From: Gilvimarinus polysaccharolyticus
GTDB lineage: Bacteria; Pseudomonadota; Gammaproteobacteria; Pseudomonadales; Cellvibrionaceae
NCBI RefSeq assembly: GCF_001187555.1
Contig: NZ_LFIJ01000001.1
Location: 1,911,710-1,975,709, forward strand
Length of the DNA stretch: 64,000 nt
Reading direction: 5' to 3'
In this document: positions 10,909-19,441 of the stretch, piece by piece
Position numbering within the stretch: the first letter of the stretch is position 1
Layout of the letters: each line of letters starts with the position of its first letter
Position numbers and translations under genes: made by a program
The notes under the pieces: model-generated
Database searches by the model: none
Told to the model about the DNA's origin: nothing
What the model saw: the letters and a program-made list of their open reading frames with translations, nothing else

Positions 10909-12648
10909 ATGGGGCGGAAAAAGTGGTTTTCCCCGTACGATCCAACAAGACGGATTGGTAGCGTCATTAGCGTATCTGCAACCGAGCTTATCATTAACTT
11001 ATCTAAAGCGGGATCTGGTGAGCCCAGTTGGTCATTCGGAAATCGAATAGCCGCTGGTGAAGTAAATGAATTTGTATTCATCGACATAGGCGAAACAGCG
11101 ATACTTGGGCGCTTAGTGAAAGTGTGGATTGAGGGTGGAGAGAGATTAAGTGTTGACGGTTTGGCGGATAAACCATCCGAAAATCACCCAATTGGACTGG
11201 TTCAATTATTAGTGAGTTTGAACCCAGCTAATGGTCGTAACTACAAAGGAATTAAACAGCATCCGAGATTAGGTAGCCAAATATATTCAGCTCACCCGTA
11301 TCTGGTATCAATAATCGCTGAAGGTAAACAAGATGAAGAGCCTGGCCAAATCCATTTACCGTTAGCCTCACTTCCGCATGATGAATCCGTAACTGTTCAC
11401 GTTACCCCAGAAAAATTATTTTCACGCCATTGCGCTATTTTAGGAGCTACAGGTGGCGGGAAAAGTTACTCGATGACAAACATCATCGAGCAAGTGATTG
11501 AGGCCGGAGGCAAAGCAATTATTATTGACCCGACGGGGGAGTATGAGTCACTTGGCTGTGACAGTTACTATGTTGGGAATCATGCAAAAGCAACTCCATT
11601 TAATCAGTTAACTTTTCCACATTGGCAGTTTACAGACTCAGATATTAGAGCCTTTTTAAGGCCTTCAGCGCAAAGCCAAGCGCCTAAACTGGAGGCAGCT
11701 ATCGAGAGTCAGAAAATAGTGTGGCAATTTTGGCAGCAACAAAATCATGGCCTTGATATCAATGCAAATTATCTTTTGAACAAATCTGGCCAAGCAAAGG
11801 CTCCTTACGAAGCTGCTCTATTATCTATGAATAGCTCTATCCAGACAGCTCCATGGATGTTTAAATACATTGCTGACCAGATTGTAAACGAGTGTGTGTG
11901 GCCAAATGGCGGTAATTCTAATAATCCTAACCCCACTATTTGGGGCGGTAGAGCTGATAATGATGTTGGCCACTGTTTAAACCTGATAGCTCGGATTAAA
12001 GCCTATTCAAACAACCCAAACTTAAAATGGATGATTGACCCGGATGATAAATTAAAGACATTACCTAATCTTATTGATGATTTCTGTTCGCCAATAAGTA
12101 GCAATAATGTGCTGAGATTAGATCTTTCTGAAGTTCCATTTGAAGCAAACTCAAGAGAAATACTTGTTAATGCCATTGGTAGAAAGTTATTATCCGTAGC
12201 CAGGCAAGGTGCTATAAATCATGGTGCACCTCTATTAGTATTTATTGATGAAGCTCATCAATTTCTCAATAAGCGAATTGGTGAAGAAATGAACAAGTTT
12301 GAGTTGGATGCCTTTGGGAATATTGCTAAAGAAGGTAGAAAGTATGGTTTAAATACCATCATTGCTACTCAGCGACCACGTGACATTCCTGAAGATGTTT
12401 TAAGTCAGATTGGTACACTTATTGTGCATAGGTTGACCAATCAGCTGGACCAAGAAATTGTAAAAAAGGCTGTTGGCGCAATTGATCAACGTTCAGCATC
12501 CTTTCTCCCCGTCTTGGGTCAAGGAGAAGCGTTGTTGTTAGGAGTCGATTTCCCATTTCCTATGGCTGTGAAAATGAAACGTCCTGCAAATGCGCCAACT
12601 TCGAAAAGCGCTGGCTTTTCTAAAAGTTGGAAACCTTTGCAAAATTAG
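10909..12648 (+). CDS. herA: HerA-family hexameric ATPase (SIR2-HerA defence)
   Basis: A 579-residue FtsK/HerA ATPase with an N-terminal HAS-barrel (RIGSVISVSATELIINL), Walker A GATGGGKS (179-186), IIIDPTGEY after the first strand, and Walker B LLVFIDEAH with Asp447-Glu448. The GRKYGLNTIIATQRP stretch is the sensor region typical of HerA/DUF87 proteins. It follows the SIR2 gene by 12 bp with GGGAGA upstream of the ATG. In characterised systems HerA assembles with SIR2 and controls its NADase. No NurA nuclease is nearby, so a DNA-repair role is less likely than defence. Confidence 0.88.
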   Translation: MGRKKWFSPYDPTRRIGSVISVSATELIINLSKAGSGEPSWSFGNRIAAGEVNEFVFIDIGETAILGRLVKVWIEGGERLSVDGLADKPSENHPIGLVQLLVSLNPANGRNYKGIKQHPRLGSQIYSAHPYLVSIIAEGKQDEEPGQIHLPLASLPHDESVTVHVTPEKLFSRHCAILGATGGGKSYSMTNIIEQVIEAGGKAIIIDPTGEYESLGCDSYYVGNHAKATPFNQLTFPHWQFTDSDIRAFLRPSAQSQAPKLEAAIESQKIVWQFWQQQNHGLDINANYLLNKSGQAKAPYEAALLSMNSSIQTAPWMFKYIADQIVNECVWPNGGNSNNPNPTIWGGRADNDVGHCLNLIARIKAYSNNPNLKWMIDPDDKLKTLPNLIDDFCSPISSNNVLRLDLSEVPFEANSREILVNAIGRKLLSVARQGAINHGAPLLVFIDEAHQFLNKRIGEEMNKFELDAFGNIAKEGRKYGLNTIIATQRPRDIPEDVLSQIGTLIVHRLTNQLDQEIVKKAVGAIDQRSASFLPVLGQGEALLLGVDFPFPMAVKMKRPANAPTSKSAGFSKSWKPLQN

Positions 12649-12779
12649 TTTCAATTAGGAGTAGATAAATAGCGCACCTTGCGATTCTATTGTTTATCAA
12701 TGAATAACCATAAGCTCTTACAAATATTAGCCGCAGTACTGATAATGCCCAATCTTTAAAATTAGGACAAAGGATCTAA

Positions 12780-13697
12780 ATGGAAAGCGAGCGATACTAC
12801 TTGGATCAAAGTGTTCTCAGCGCTATCAGTGAAGGCAGCGTGAAATTAGGTTCAATAGGCGATTCTTATTTCGTTTATTCGAATGAACATTATAAAGAAA
12901 TTCATCGCGGTAATGCTTCGTACATTCTAGACGCGTTAAGTTACATAAAGGCTAGGAAAATGATCATCCTTTCTGATGAGAATGGTAATCTCAATGACGA
13001 CTGGAAGCTTTTTGGCTACATAGACCCACAGGAAAATTATCAATATTTCATTAATCATTGGGAGTCAAATATTTTGGCAGATAGACTTCTAAAGGAGATG
13101 TTTTGTGCTGCTGTGGGTAGAGATTCTTTGCGGGATCAATTCGAGGACACAACTGAGAAGATTGTTTTTAGTGAGCTGGGGAATAATTTTGATAACGTGA
13201 TAAAACCGGAAATAAAAAAACTCGCCTCAGAGTTTTCAAAAACATTACCCAATGAATATAAGATTGAATCAAATCGTGAAAGGCTTGGGGTTTCTAAGGG
13301 CGGCTTGAAAAAGTTTAAGAAATACAAAAATCCAATACCTTTTATTTGGAGAAAATTAAACAGTCATTACCCTTCAAAAAATTATTCGATGGATGAATTA
13401 TTTGGGTTCAAGGCCTCTGATTTTAGCGAGGCTTTTAATCCCAACCTGTCAACTTATCTCTCCATACTGCACTGCTATGGCGCACTGAATTATATAGGTT
13501 TTGAGCCTGATGATGGTGTCGCCAACCCCAGAAGAGTTTCCAATAACTTCAGCGATGCTTCGCATGTTGGTTTGGCAGCATACTGTCACAGGCTTTACAC
13601 ATGTGATGAACGTATGGCCACCAAGGCAAAAGCCATATATTCTTATAGGAATTTAGCTTGCAAAGTGATTCTCGTTAAAAAGAACGGAGTAAATTAA
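12780..13697 (+). CDS. PIN-like nuclease domain protein, first gene of a two-gene cassette
   Basis: 305 residues of no family I can name with certainty. The N-terminus YYLDQSVLSAI places Asp9 at the end of a first strand; Glu36/Glu40 lie in SNEHYKEIHRG; the C-terminal NNFSDASHVGLAAY (Asp259) and LYTCDERMATKAKAI (Asp276) have the spacing and hydrophobic pattern of the last PIN acidic residues. A PIN-like metal-dependent RNase is therefore likely, with a large helical insertion (about 60-230). The stop codon overlaps the next ATG by one base, so the two genes are translationally coupled. The setting at the end of a defence island suggests an effector. Function is inference. Confidence 0.6.
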   Translation: MESERYYLDQSVLSAISEGSVKLGSIGDSYFVYSNEHYKEIHRGNASYILDALSYIKARKMIILSDENGNLNDDWKLFGYIDPQENYQYFINHWESNILADRLLKEMFCAAVGRDSLRDQFEDTTEKIVFSELGNNFDNVIKPEIKKLASEFSKTLPNEYKIESNRERLGVSKGGLKKFKKYKNPIPFIWRKLNSHYPSKNYSMDELFGFKASDFSEAFNPNLSTYLSILHCYGALNYIGFEPDDGVANPRRVSNNFSDASHVGLAAYCHRLYTCDERMATKAKAIYSYRNLACKVILVKKNGVN

Positions 13698-14548
13698 TGA
13701 GATTGTTCTTTTGGGGTATTGCCGTCGTCGTAGCTTTAGTCTTTATTTTATTCTCCGTAGCAATTGTCTATTTAACTTGGCCTATTAGCACCAACACTGT
13801 AGAGAAGGCGGCTCATTTCGGTGATAGCTTTGGCGTAGTAACCTCTTTGTTTACGGCTTTTGGTTTTCTAGGTGTCTTAGCCACCATAAACCTCCAAAGA
13901 GAACAGTTCTACAAGGCCGAAAAAATATCACAAAGACAAAACAACGAGAACTCATTCTTCGGTATCCTTGACCTATACAAGAAAAATTTGGATGCTGTCA
14001 AAATTTCTAATTCTGACGGTCTTGCCATGGAAGGAGTTGGCGCATTTAAGTATATATTAGATATTCTAAACGAAAAGCTGACAAGGCATAATAAATACAA
14101 AGAGGATGAAAGATATATACAGCTTTATTATGTGGGGTTGCTTTCCGAGATATCGGCGATAGTTCACTATCAATCGAGATATTTGGAAACGTTCAAAAAT
14201 GTATTAATTCAAATAGCCAGCGTAAAAGAAAGTGATGAAGAGAGAGAAAGATACATATGTTTATTTGTTTCACAGCTGACAAGCTACGAAATAAAATACT
14301 TATTCTACATATGTCTGATAGAAGACTGTAGTTCTGATCTCGTGGGATTAGTTCACGAATTTAGAGTATTCGAACGCTGCAGCTCGCTCCTCCCTAGGGG
14401 CAAACATAAACAATACCTATATGAAGTTATTCATGGAAAGAAATTTCCAGCTCCTAAACGAAAAAAAGCTCGAGTGTTCGATCAAGAGGAAATAAGACGG
14501 CTTCGACGAAATTACAAAAAAACTATGCAGCAGCCTACTCTGAAATAA
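13697..14548 (+). CDS. Two-TM membrane protein resembling putative phage abortive infection protein (putAbiC)
   Basis: 283 residues. Two transmembrane segments (about 4-30 and 44-66) end in FLGVLATINLQREQF, followed by a soluble helical domain that includes NENSFFGILDLYKKNL and a strongly basic tail (KRKKARV, RRLRRNYKK). A short two-TM head followed by an LQ...Q...FF motif is what I know from proteins annotated as putative phage abortive infection (putAbiC, PF16872) and from some retron-linked membrane effectors. It is coupled to the PIN-like gene (TAATGA) and its 3' end overlaps the convergent topoisomerase gene by 14 bp. A model is that the membrane protein and PIN subunit act as effector and sensor. 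That is inference. Confidence 0.62.
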   Translation: MRLFFWGIAVVVALVFILFSVAIVYLTWPISTNTVEKAAHFGDSFGVVTSLFTAFGFLGVLATINLQREQFYKAEKISQRQNNENSFFGILDLYKKNLDAVKISNSDGLAMEGVGAFKYILDILNEKLTRHNKYKEDERYIQLYYVGLLSEISAIVHYQSRYLETFKNVLIQIASVKESDEERERYICLFVSQLTSYEIKYLFYICLIEDCSSDLVGLVHEFRVFERCSSLLPRGKHKQYLYEVIHGKKFPAPKRKKARVFDQEEIRRLRRNYKKTMQQPTLK

Positions 14549-16508
14549 TACTACCTCTATTTTGGCGCCCGTCACATTTCGGAAACCCACTACAGCCCCA
14601 GAAGTCATAGCCAGACTTGCCGCCTTTCTTCCGGCGAACCAGCTCCTTCCCGCATTTCGGGCAAGGAGTTTCAGACACTTCTCGTTCTTTAGGTTTGCCT
14701 AGCTTACCATTTTTGTCAGGTAGTGTCACCTTGCACTCAGGGTAGCCAGAGCAACCCCACCAGGCCTTTTTGCCGGATTTACCCGGGCGGCGGGTCAGCG
14801 GTTCCCCGCACTTCGGGCACGGGTGATTCATTCCGGCCGGCACCTCGACTTTGACCGTATCCATGTTGGTGAGCTCCGCAGTCAATCGATCATCCAGAGT
14901 CGCGATCACACCCTTGTAGCTGGCGCGGCCTTCCGCGACCTCGTCCAACTGGGCCTCGATGGACTTGGTGAAATCCAGCTCGATAAAGCTGAAACGACTG
15001 GCGACCAGGCAGTCGACCACCAGGTAACCGGTGTCGGTCGGCACCAGGTACTTGCCGGCCGAGTCATAGGTGACGTAACCGCGGGACATGATGTTCTCCA
15101 TGATCGCGGCGTAGGTCGATGGTCGGCCAATACCTTGCTTCTCCAGCTCTTTGATCAGCTGAGCCTCAGTGAAGCGAGATGGTGGCTTAGTGCGCTTATC
15201 CAAGACTTTGCCCTCAATGACTTTGATCAGCTGGCCTTCCTGTAGTTGAGGTACCGGGTTCGAAGCCTCCTCGGGATCTTGCTTGGACGCCGGCGTGTCG
15301 TCGGCATAGACGGTTTTCCAGCCGGCATCGAGCTCGGTACGGCCTTTCGCCACGCACTCGACGGGTTTGCCCTGCAGCTGCTCCCCAGCGCGAAGCCGGA
15401 CAGTGCGCACAGCGTATTTGGCGGCTTGCAACTGGCAGGCGACTGTACGCTGCCAGATCAGCTTGTAAAGCCGTTGTTGATCAGAGGTCTCACCAGCCTC
15501 AATCAGGTTAATGTGAGTCGGCCGGACGGCTTCGTGCGCCTCCTGGGCATCACCTTTCGCTTTCCAGGTACGCTGGCGATCAACAACCGGTAGCCCATTG
15601 GCGTGGCCGTACTCGTGAATCTGCTGATAGGCGTCTTCAGACAAGTTCGGAAAATCTGTTCGCATGTAAGTGATGTGCCCTTGCTCGTAGAGTTTTTGGG
15701 CGGCGGCCATGGCGGCCTTAGGCTTCATCTTGAGGCGACTGGAAGCCGCTTGCTGCAGCGTAGACGTAATGAATGGTGGCGGTGGCGCCTTAGTCTCTTG
15801 AGTTTCATCACAGGCGATTACAGAGACCTCAGTGACCTTCGCCACCCATTCGGCCAATGAGCGGTCGAGCAAATACTCCTGTCCTTCTTGAAGGAAGGGC
15901 TTAACATCCCAATCGGCGAACCAGCCACCAAGCTGCCATCGAGCACCATAGTGATCCGTGGGCACAAAGACCGTGATAATACGTTCGCGATCGACGACAA
16001 TCCGCACGGCCGGCGATTGAACACGTCCAGCGGAGAGGCCACGCTGCTTGGTTACATCGCCGAGCTTTGGCGATACACGGTAGCCTACTAATCGATCGAG
16101 TACTCGACGACCTTCCTGGGCGGCGACACGCCGGTAGTTGATTTTGCCAGGCTTACTGATCGCCGTTTTGATGGCTTTGGCTGTAATCTCTGAGAAGACA
16201 ATGCGTTTGGGGTCCTTGAGTTTAAGTGCTTGCTGCAAATGCCACGCAATGGCTTCGCCTTCACGATCCATATCCGTCGCTAAATAGACTGCGTCAGCCC
16301 GCTGAACCGCTTTTCTAAGTTTAGCTAGGACATCTTTACCCCGAGTTGTGGGCACGTAGTTGGGCCGATATTCCGGCGCTTCAACGCCCATCTCCTTCTC
16401 GGGCAGATCCCGGACATGGCCAACACTGGCCTGAACCTCCCAGCCTGAGCCCAAGATTTGACTGATCTTTTTGACCTTACCAGGTGATTCGACAATGACG
16501 AGATTCAT
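14535..16508 (-). CDS. Type IA DNA topoisomerase (TopA-like) of the ICE
   Basis: 657 residues. The TOPRIM domain has Glu7 (IVESPGK) and the acidic TDMDREGE (78-85); the active-site tyrosine is Tyr281 in ITYMRTD; GLSAGRVQSP is the conserved arginine region. Two C-terminal zinc-ribbon repeats carry CPKCGE/CSGYPEC and CPKCGK/CSGFPKC. MPF_G elements usually carry a topoisomerase in their accessory block; here it is TopA-like with zinc ribbons and shorter than chromosomal TopA. It likely relaxes supercoils during ICE processing or transfer. Its 3' end meets the defence island convergently. Confidence 0.92.
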   Translation of the reverse strand: MNLVIVESPGKVKKISQILGSGWEVQASVGHVRDLPEKEMGVEAPEYRPNYVPTTRGKDVLAKLRKAVQRADAVYLATDMDREGEAIAWHLQQALKLKDPKRIVFSEITAKAIKTAISKPGKINYRRVAAQEGRRVLDRLVGYRVSPKLGDVTKQRGLSAGRVQSPAVRIVVDRERIITVFVPTDHYGARWQLGGWFADWDVKPFLQEGQEYLLDRSLAEWVAKVTEVSVIACDETQETKAPPPPFITSTLQQAASSRLKMKPKAAMAAAQKLYEQGHITYMRTDFPNLSEDAYQQIHEYGHANGLPVVDRQRTWKAKGDAQEAHEAVRPTHINLIEAGETSDQQRLYKLIWQRTVACQLQAAKYAVRTVRLRAGEQLQGKPVECVAKGRTELDAGWKTVYADDTPASKQDPEEASNPVPQLQEGQLIKVIEGKVLDKRTKPPSRFTEAQLIKELEKQGIGRPSTYAAIMENIMSRGYVTYDSAGKYLVPTDTGYLVVDCLVASRFSFIELDFTKSIEAQLDEVAEGRASYKGVIATLDDRLTAELTNMDTVKVEVPAGMNHPCPKCGEPLTRRPGKSGKKAWWGCSGYPECKVTLPDKNGKLGKPKEREVSETPCPKCGKELVRRKKGGKSGYDFWGCSGFPKCDGRQNRGSIISE

Positions 16509-16607
16509 AGGATGTTTCCCTCAAAAAATGATGATTTATGGCAACTTGCGTGATACCCCTTTGCGCAGAGCAAGTTAAACCTAACGGCGGCCGCTAGAGG
16601 CATAGGC

Positions 16608-16635
16608 TTGACATATGCCAAGACAATTATATACT
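16608..16635 (+). promoter_or_regulatory. Promoter of vapBC
   Basis: TTGACA at 16608-16613 and TATACT at 16630-16635 are separated by 16 nt, a near-consensus sigma-70 promoter, 33 bp upstream of the vapB start. The -35 TTG could be misread as a start codon for a longer VapB. Autoregulation by VapB over this region would be expected for the family. Confidence 0.7.
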
Positions 16636-16667
16636 GGAACATCTGTAATACATGCTGGAGGAACAGT

Positions 16668-16895
16668 ATGAAAACTGCATCTTTATTTCGTAACGGTCGA
16701 AGCCAAGCAGTACGGCTACCAAAGGATTTTGAATTTTTGGGCGTGTCTGAGGTGGAGATCATCCAAGATGGTGACTCACTGATTTTAAGGCCTGCAAGGA
16801 AAAGCTGGAGCAGCCTTGCCAAAGAGGGTAAAGCTGACCCAGACTTCCTAATCGAGCGGCCCGAAGTTATTGAAGAGGGGCGAGTCAAGCTGTGA
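16668..16895 (+). CDS. vapB: VapB antitoxin (AbrB/SpoVT-like)
   Basis: 75 residues starting MKTASLFRNGRSQAVRLPK, the hallmark of the swapped-hairpin AbrB/VapB DNA-binding domain, with a C-terminal tail (WSSLAKEG onward) that should wrap the toxin. The start at 16668 has GGAGGAA just upstream; the longer frame from 16608 begins inside the promoter and is rejected. The end overlaps vapC by 4 bp. It is probably an addiction module stabilising the ICE. Confidence 0.92.
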   Translation: MKTASLFRNGRSQAVRLPKDFEFLGVSEVEIIQDGDSLILRPARKSWSSLAKEGKADPDFLIERPEVIEEGRVKL

Positions 16896-17311
16896 AAAAA
16901 ATCTTTATGCTCGACACCAACATATGTTCGTACATTATGCGTGAGCATCCTATAAGACTGCTCGACGAGCTGGAAAGACATGTTCAACAGCGCGACAAAA
17001 TTGTGATTTCGGCAATTACCTATTCCGAGCTTAAATTTGGAGCCATCGGCAAAAAAGCCTCTCCCAAGCACGGCGTCATAGTTAATGATTTTATGAGCCG
17101 CGTAGATTCCGTGCTCGCTTGGGATCGAACTGCAGTAGACGAAACCACCCTCATCAAGCAGGATTTGGCAAAAAAAGGAACACCCATTGGCAGCAATGAT
17201 GCCGCTATCGCGGGCCACGCAATAGCGGCAAAGTGTACCTTGATAACCAACAATGTAAGAGAGTTTGAGCGAGTCGAGGGCTTGGCCATCGAGGACTGGA
17301 GTATTGCTTAA
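16892..17311 (+). CDS. vapC: VapC toxin, PIN-domain RNase (tRNA-fMet type)
   Basis: 139 residues of PIN fold with Asp8 (FMLDTNICSYI), Glu46 (TYSELKFG), Asp103 (GSNDAAIAGHA) and the closing ITNNVREFERV. The sequence resembles the enterobacterial VapC/MvpA group that cuts initiator tRNA in the anticodon loop, including the phrases KGTPIGSNDAAIAGHA and EDWS. It is translated with vapB through a 4-bp overlap. The substrate assignment is from family resemblance only. Confidence 0.93.
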   Translation: MKKIFMLDTNICSYIMREHPIRLLDELERHVQQRDKIVISAITYSELKFGAIGKKASPKHGVIVNDFMSRVDSVLAWDRTAVDETTLIKQDLAKKGTPIGSNDAAIAGHAIAAKCTLITNNVREFERVEGLAIEDWSIA

Positions 17312-17566
17312 TACCGAGAGATCCGTGAAGTGGCGGCTAAGCTGGACACAGAAGGGTTTTAGCCTTCCGTGTCGGTGATTCCGCTCTACATCAGTTCGTA
17401 AACAGTTAACGGCTGCCACAGATAGATTCACATAACCCATTGATTTTCCTTGTGACCTCAAGTTACAACATTAAAAATCGACCCTTTTTACTGAAACTAC
17501 AACAGCCGTGGTTGAACACGGAATAACCACCCGCTACACTGATAAGGCAATCAGGAGGATTTACCC

Positions 17567-17815
17567 ATGCAAGCCACAGAAGCAGCACCCAACAAAGACC
17601 TCGCAGGGAAAGCCGCGACCGTAGCCCGTTGGACGGGTAAAGCTCTATGGTTTGTACTGCGCATTTTTTGTGTCTTGCTCCTTTTGGCAGTTGAACTCCT
17701 CCGTCGGTTCTCTGGCAGCTCAAGTCAAAATAATTCCGAACCGGATTTAGCTGGTCATGACCCTATGCGTTCAACCGAATTTAACTGGGGGCGACGTTAC
17801 AGGGGGGATCAATAA
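17567..17815 (+). CDS. Small single-pass membrane protein of the ICE
   Basis: 82 residues with one clear transmembrane segment (about 25-47, ALWFVLRIFCVLLLLAVELL), an amphipathic N-terminus and a polar tail ending RSTEFNWGRRYRGDQ. The ATG is preceded by a strong AGGAGG at ideal spacing, which supports it as a real gene. It faces the 3' end of the transfer operon (ends 28 bp from the TraG-N stop). Small membrane proteins at this position are common in PFGI-1-like elements (for example DUF3742), but I cannot assign the family. The 255 bp between it and vapC hold nothing else I can support. Confidence 0.62.
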   Translation: MQATEAAPNKDLAGKAATVARWTGKALWFVLRIFCVLLLLAVELLRRFSGSSSQNNSEPDLAGHDPMRSTEFNWGRRYRGDQ

Positions 17816-17842
17816 GCTCCCCCACCCCTTATGTTCGCCACC

Positions 17843-19441
17843 CTATTTCCCGCCGAATTTACCTGCATCGCGAGGTGCAGACTTTCCAGCTTCTCCCGCT
17901 TCTCTGAGACCGGGGCCGGATAAAGCATCGTTACTAAGACCTCCTGCTTTAACACCCACTGTTGTCAACAATGATGTAAACAGGATCGGCAACAAAATAT
18001 GCATCCATCGAGTAATAAAATTCAGAGCTGACACGGCGATGTCCATATTTTCGCCCTGCGAATAGCGCGAGTTAAAAATAATCCAACCACCTAGATCTCC
18101 GCCAGAAACACCGCTCCAGGCGGACAGTAAGTAATTGTCTAGCCATGCCGCAACTGCAAATAAAAATATCCAGAAATAGACAGAAAATTTGACCAGCATG
18201 ATCGTAACGACGGCGCCCAAGCTGTAACCGCTGGCAATCAACATAATGGGAATCAAAAACGTGATTACCATCAGTAAAATAGCTCGCAACATGGGCGCGG
18301 CCGTCTGCGTTACCAGTGCCTTGCTACGATCTCCCATAGACATAATATCTGTAATAACTGCTACGCCTCGACTGGTCATTGCCGATCCATCCCTTGCTCT
18401 TTCTTTCCAAGTGCTACGGGGGTAATCATTGCCCATCACCATTTTTCTTGTATCGATGTCGGTCATTAAAATACTTTTCAGCAGCATGTCGTCATACGTT
18501 GGCCGCGGCGTCACATTGTTATCGAGCTGTGACTGGACGTATTCAGGCCAGAATGAGGCAAGGTCTGTATGGTCGGTTTTGAAGTGATGAATTAAGCGAT
18601 CACGCAAACCGTTTTCAGGAATCATCCACCACTCATCGCAGAACGGATAACCCTTGCCGTCGGCTAGCGTATAGTTAGTTGCTTTTGCTTCATCTCTCGA
18701 CGTGTCATAAGGCAAGCTTGTTAAGCCTTCTTCAGCACGAAAGTGGCGGTAGTATTGTTGGCCATTAAGAAAAATTTCACTGCCCGCCCACTCGACATCG
18801 TCTGCCGGTGCGCCGCCCATGGTCATCGGGGGTTTGTCATGCAGATAGCGGTTAAGGCTCGGACGCCAGCAGTCGCGCATAAACATACCAAACTCATCGG
18901 CGAGGCTCATGTCCTCAATTTTCGTAGTAGAAACGATCGTTGAGATTCTTCGAATGTCGGTTTGACACGGAAGTGCCGCCTTAGCACTCAATGATAATGA
19001 CGACGCGACATAATCCCAGACATACCAGATCACCGGTATCTTAATAGTGTCGCTACCCAGATCCAGTTCCTGTACTTGATCGTAAGTGGTGCCGGTGTTG
19101 CGATAGGCGTTCTCTTCAACGTCGGGTGTGGAGCCCCCATCGCCTGGATTGCAGGTGCTGTCCATGGCTTTCACATTATTGACGGACAAATTGACCATCG
19201 GGTTAACGCACAGCAGAAGCACGAAGAACGCCACATACAGCTGCATTTCAGTTTTATTAAAAAATGAGACACCAATATCGTCTTTGTCACGATTGTTCCG
19301 CGCCTCAATGATGTTGCCGCCAATAATAAAAGCGAACGGAATCAGAATGATGCCGGTACCCATCATGAGCAGGAAAAGCCCATTATTGATATGCCAGCCC
19401 ATCACGGTGGTATAAAGCTCAAAAGCGTCGTTGACGATCAT
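17843..19441 (-). CDS. TraG N-terminal domain conjugation protein
   Basis: 532 residues, polytopic: transmembrane stretches near the N-terminus (LFLLMMGTGIILIPFAFIIGG, LYVAFFVLLLCV) and a hydrophobic C-terminal block (AILLMVITFLIPIMLIAS, VTIMLVKFSVYFWIFLFAV). This matches the TraG_N family of F-type and MPF_G systems, an inner membrane factor for mating pair formation. The frame extends to 19519, but the ATG at 19441 forms an ATGA overlap with the preceding gene and starts MIVNDAFELYTTVMGWHI, the usual beginning. It is the last gene of the long operon. Confidence 0.87.
   Translation of the reverse strand: MIVNDAFELYTTVMGWHINNGLFLLMMGTGIILIPFAFIIGGNIIEARNNRDKDDIGVSFFNKTEMQLYVAFFVLLLCVNPMVNLSVNNVKAMDSTCNPGDGGSTPDVEENAYRNTGTTYDQVQELDLGSDTIKIPVIWYVWDYVASSLSLSAKAALPCQTDIRRISTIVSTTKIEDMSLADEFGMFMRDCWRPSLNRYLHDKPPMTMGGAPADDVEWAGSEIFLNGQQYYRHFRAEEGLTSLPYDTSRDEAKATNYTLADGKGYPFCDEWWMIPENGLRDRLIHHFKTDHTDLASFWPEYVQSQLDNNVTPRPTYDDMLLKSILMTDIDTRKMVMGNDYPRSTWKERARDGSAMTSRGVAVITDIMSMGDRSKALVTQTAAPMLRAILLMVITFLIPIMLIASGYSLGAVVTIMLVKFSVYFWIFLFAVAAWLDNYLLSAWSGVSGGDLGGWIIFNSRYSQGENMDIAVSALNFITRWMHILLPILFTSLLTTVGVKAGGLSNDALSGPGLREAGEAGKSAPRDAGKFGGK

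Noticed and set aside
14823..16091. Plus-strand frames inside the topoisomerase gene
   Set aside because: They are antisense shadows; the minus strand has the TOPRIM motif, active-site Tyr and zinc ribbons.
16608..16667. Longer start for VapB
   Set aside because: The TTG at 16608 is the -35 hexamer of the promoter; the ATG at 16668 has GGAGGAA and the family N-terminus.
16505..17461. 318-residue minus-strand frame opposite vapBC
   Set aside because: It runs antisense through both vapB and vapC, which have clear family motifs, promoter and ribosome sites; it has no motif of its own.
17757..18065. 102-residue plus-strand frame overlapping the small membrane gene and TraG-N
   Set aside because: It runs antisense to the TraG-N coding region and has proline-rich low-complexity translation.
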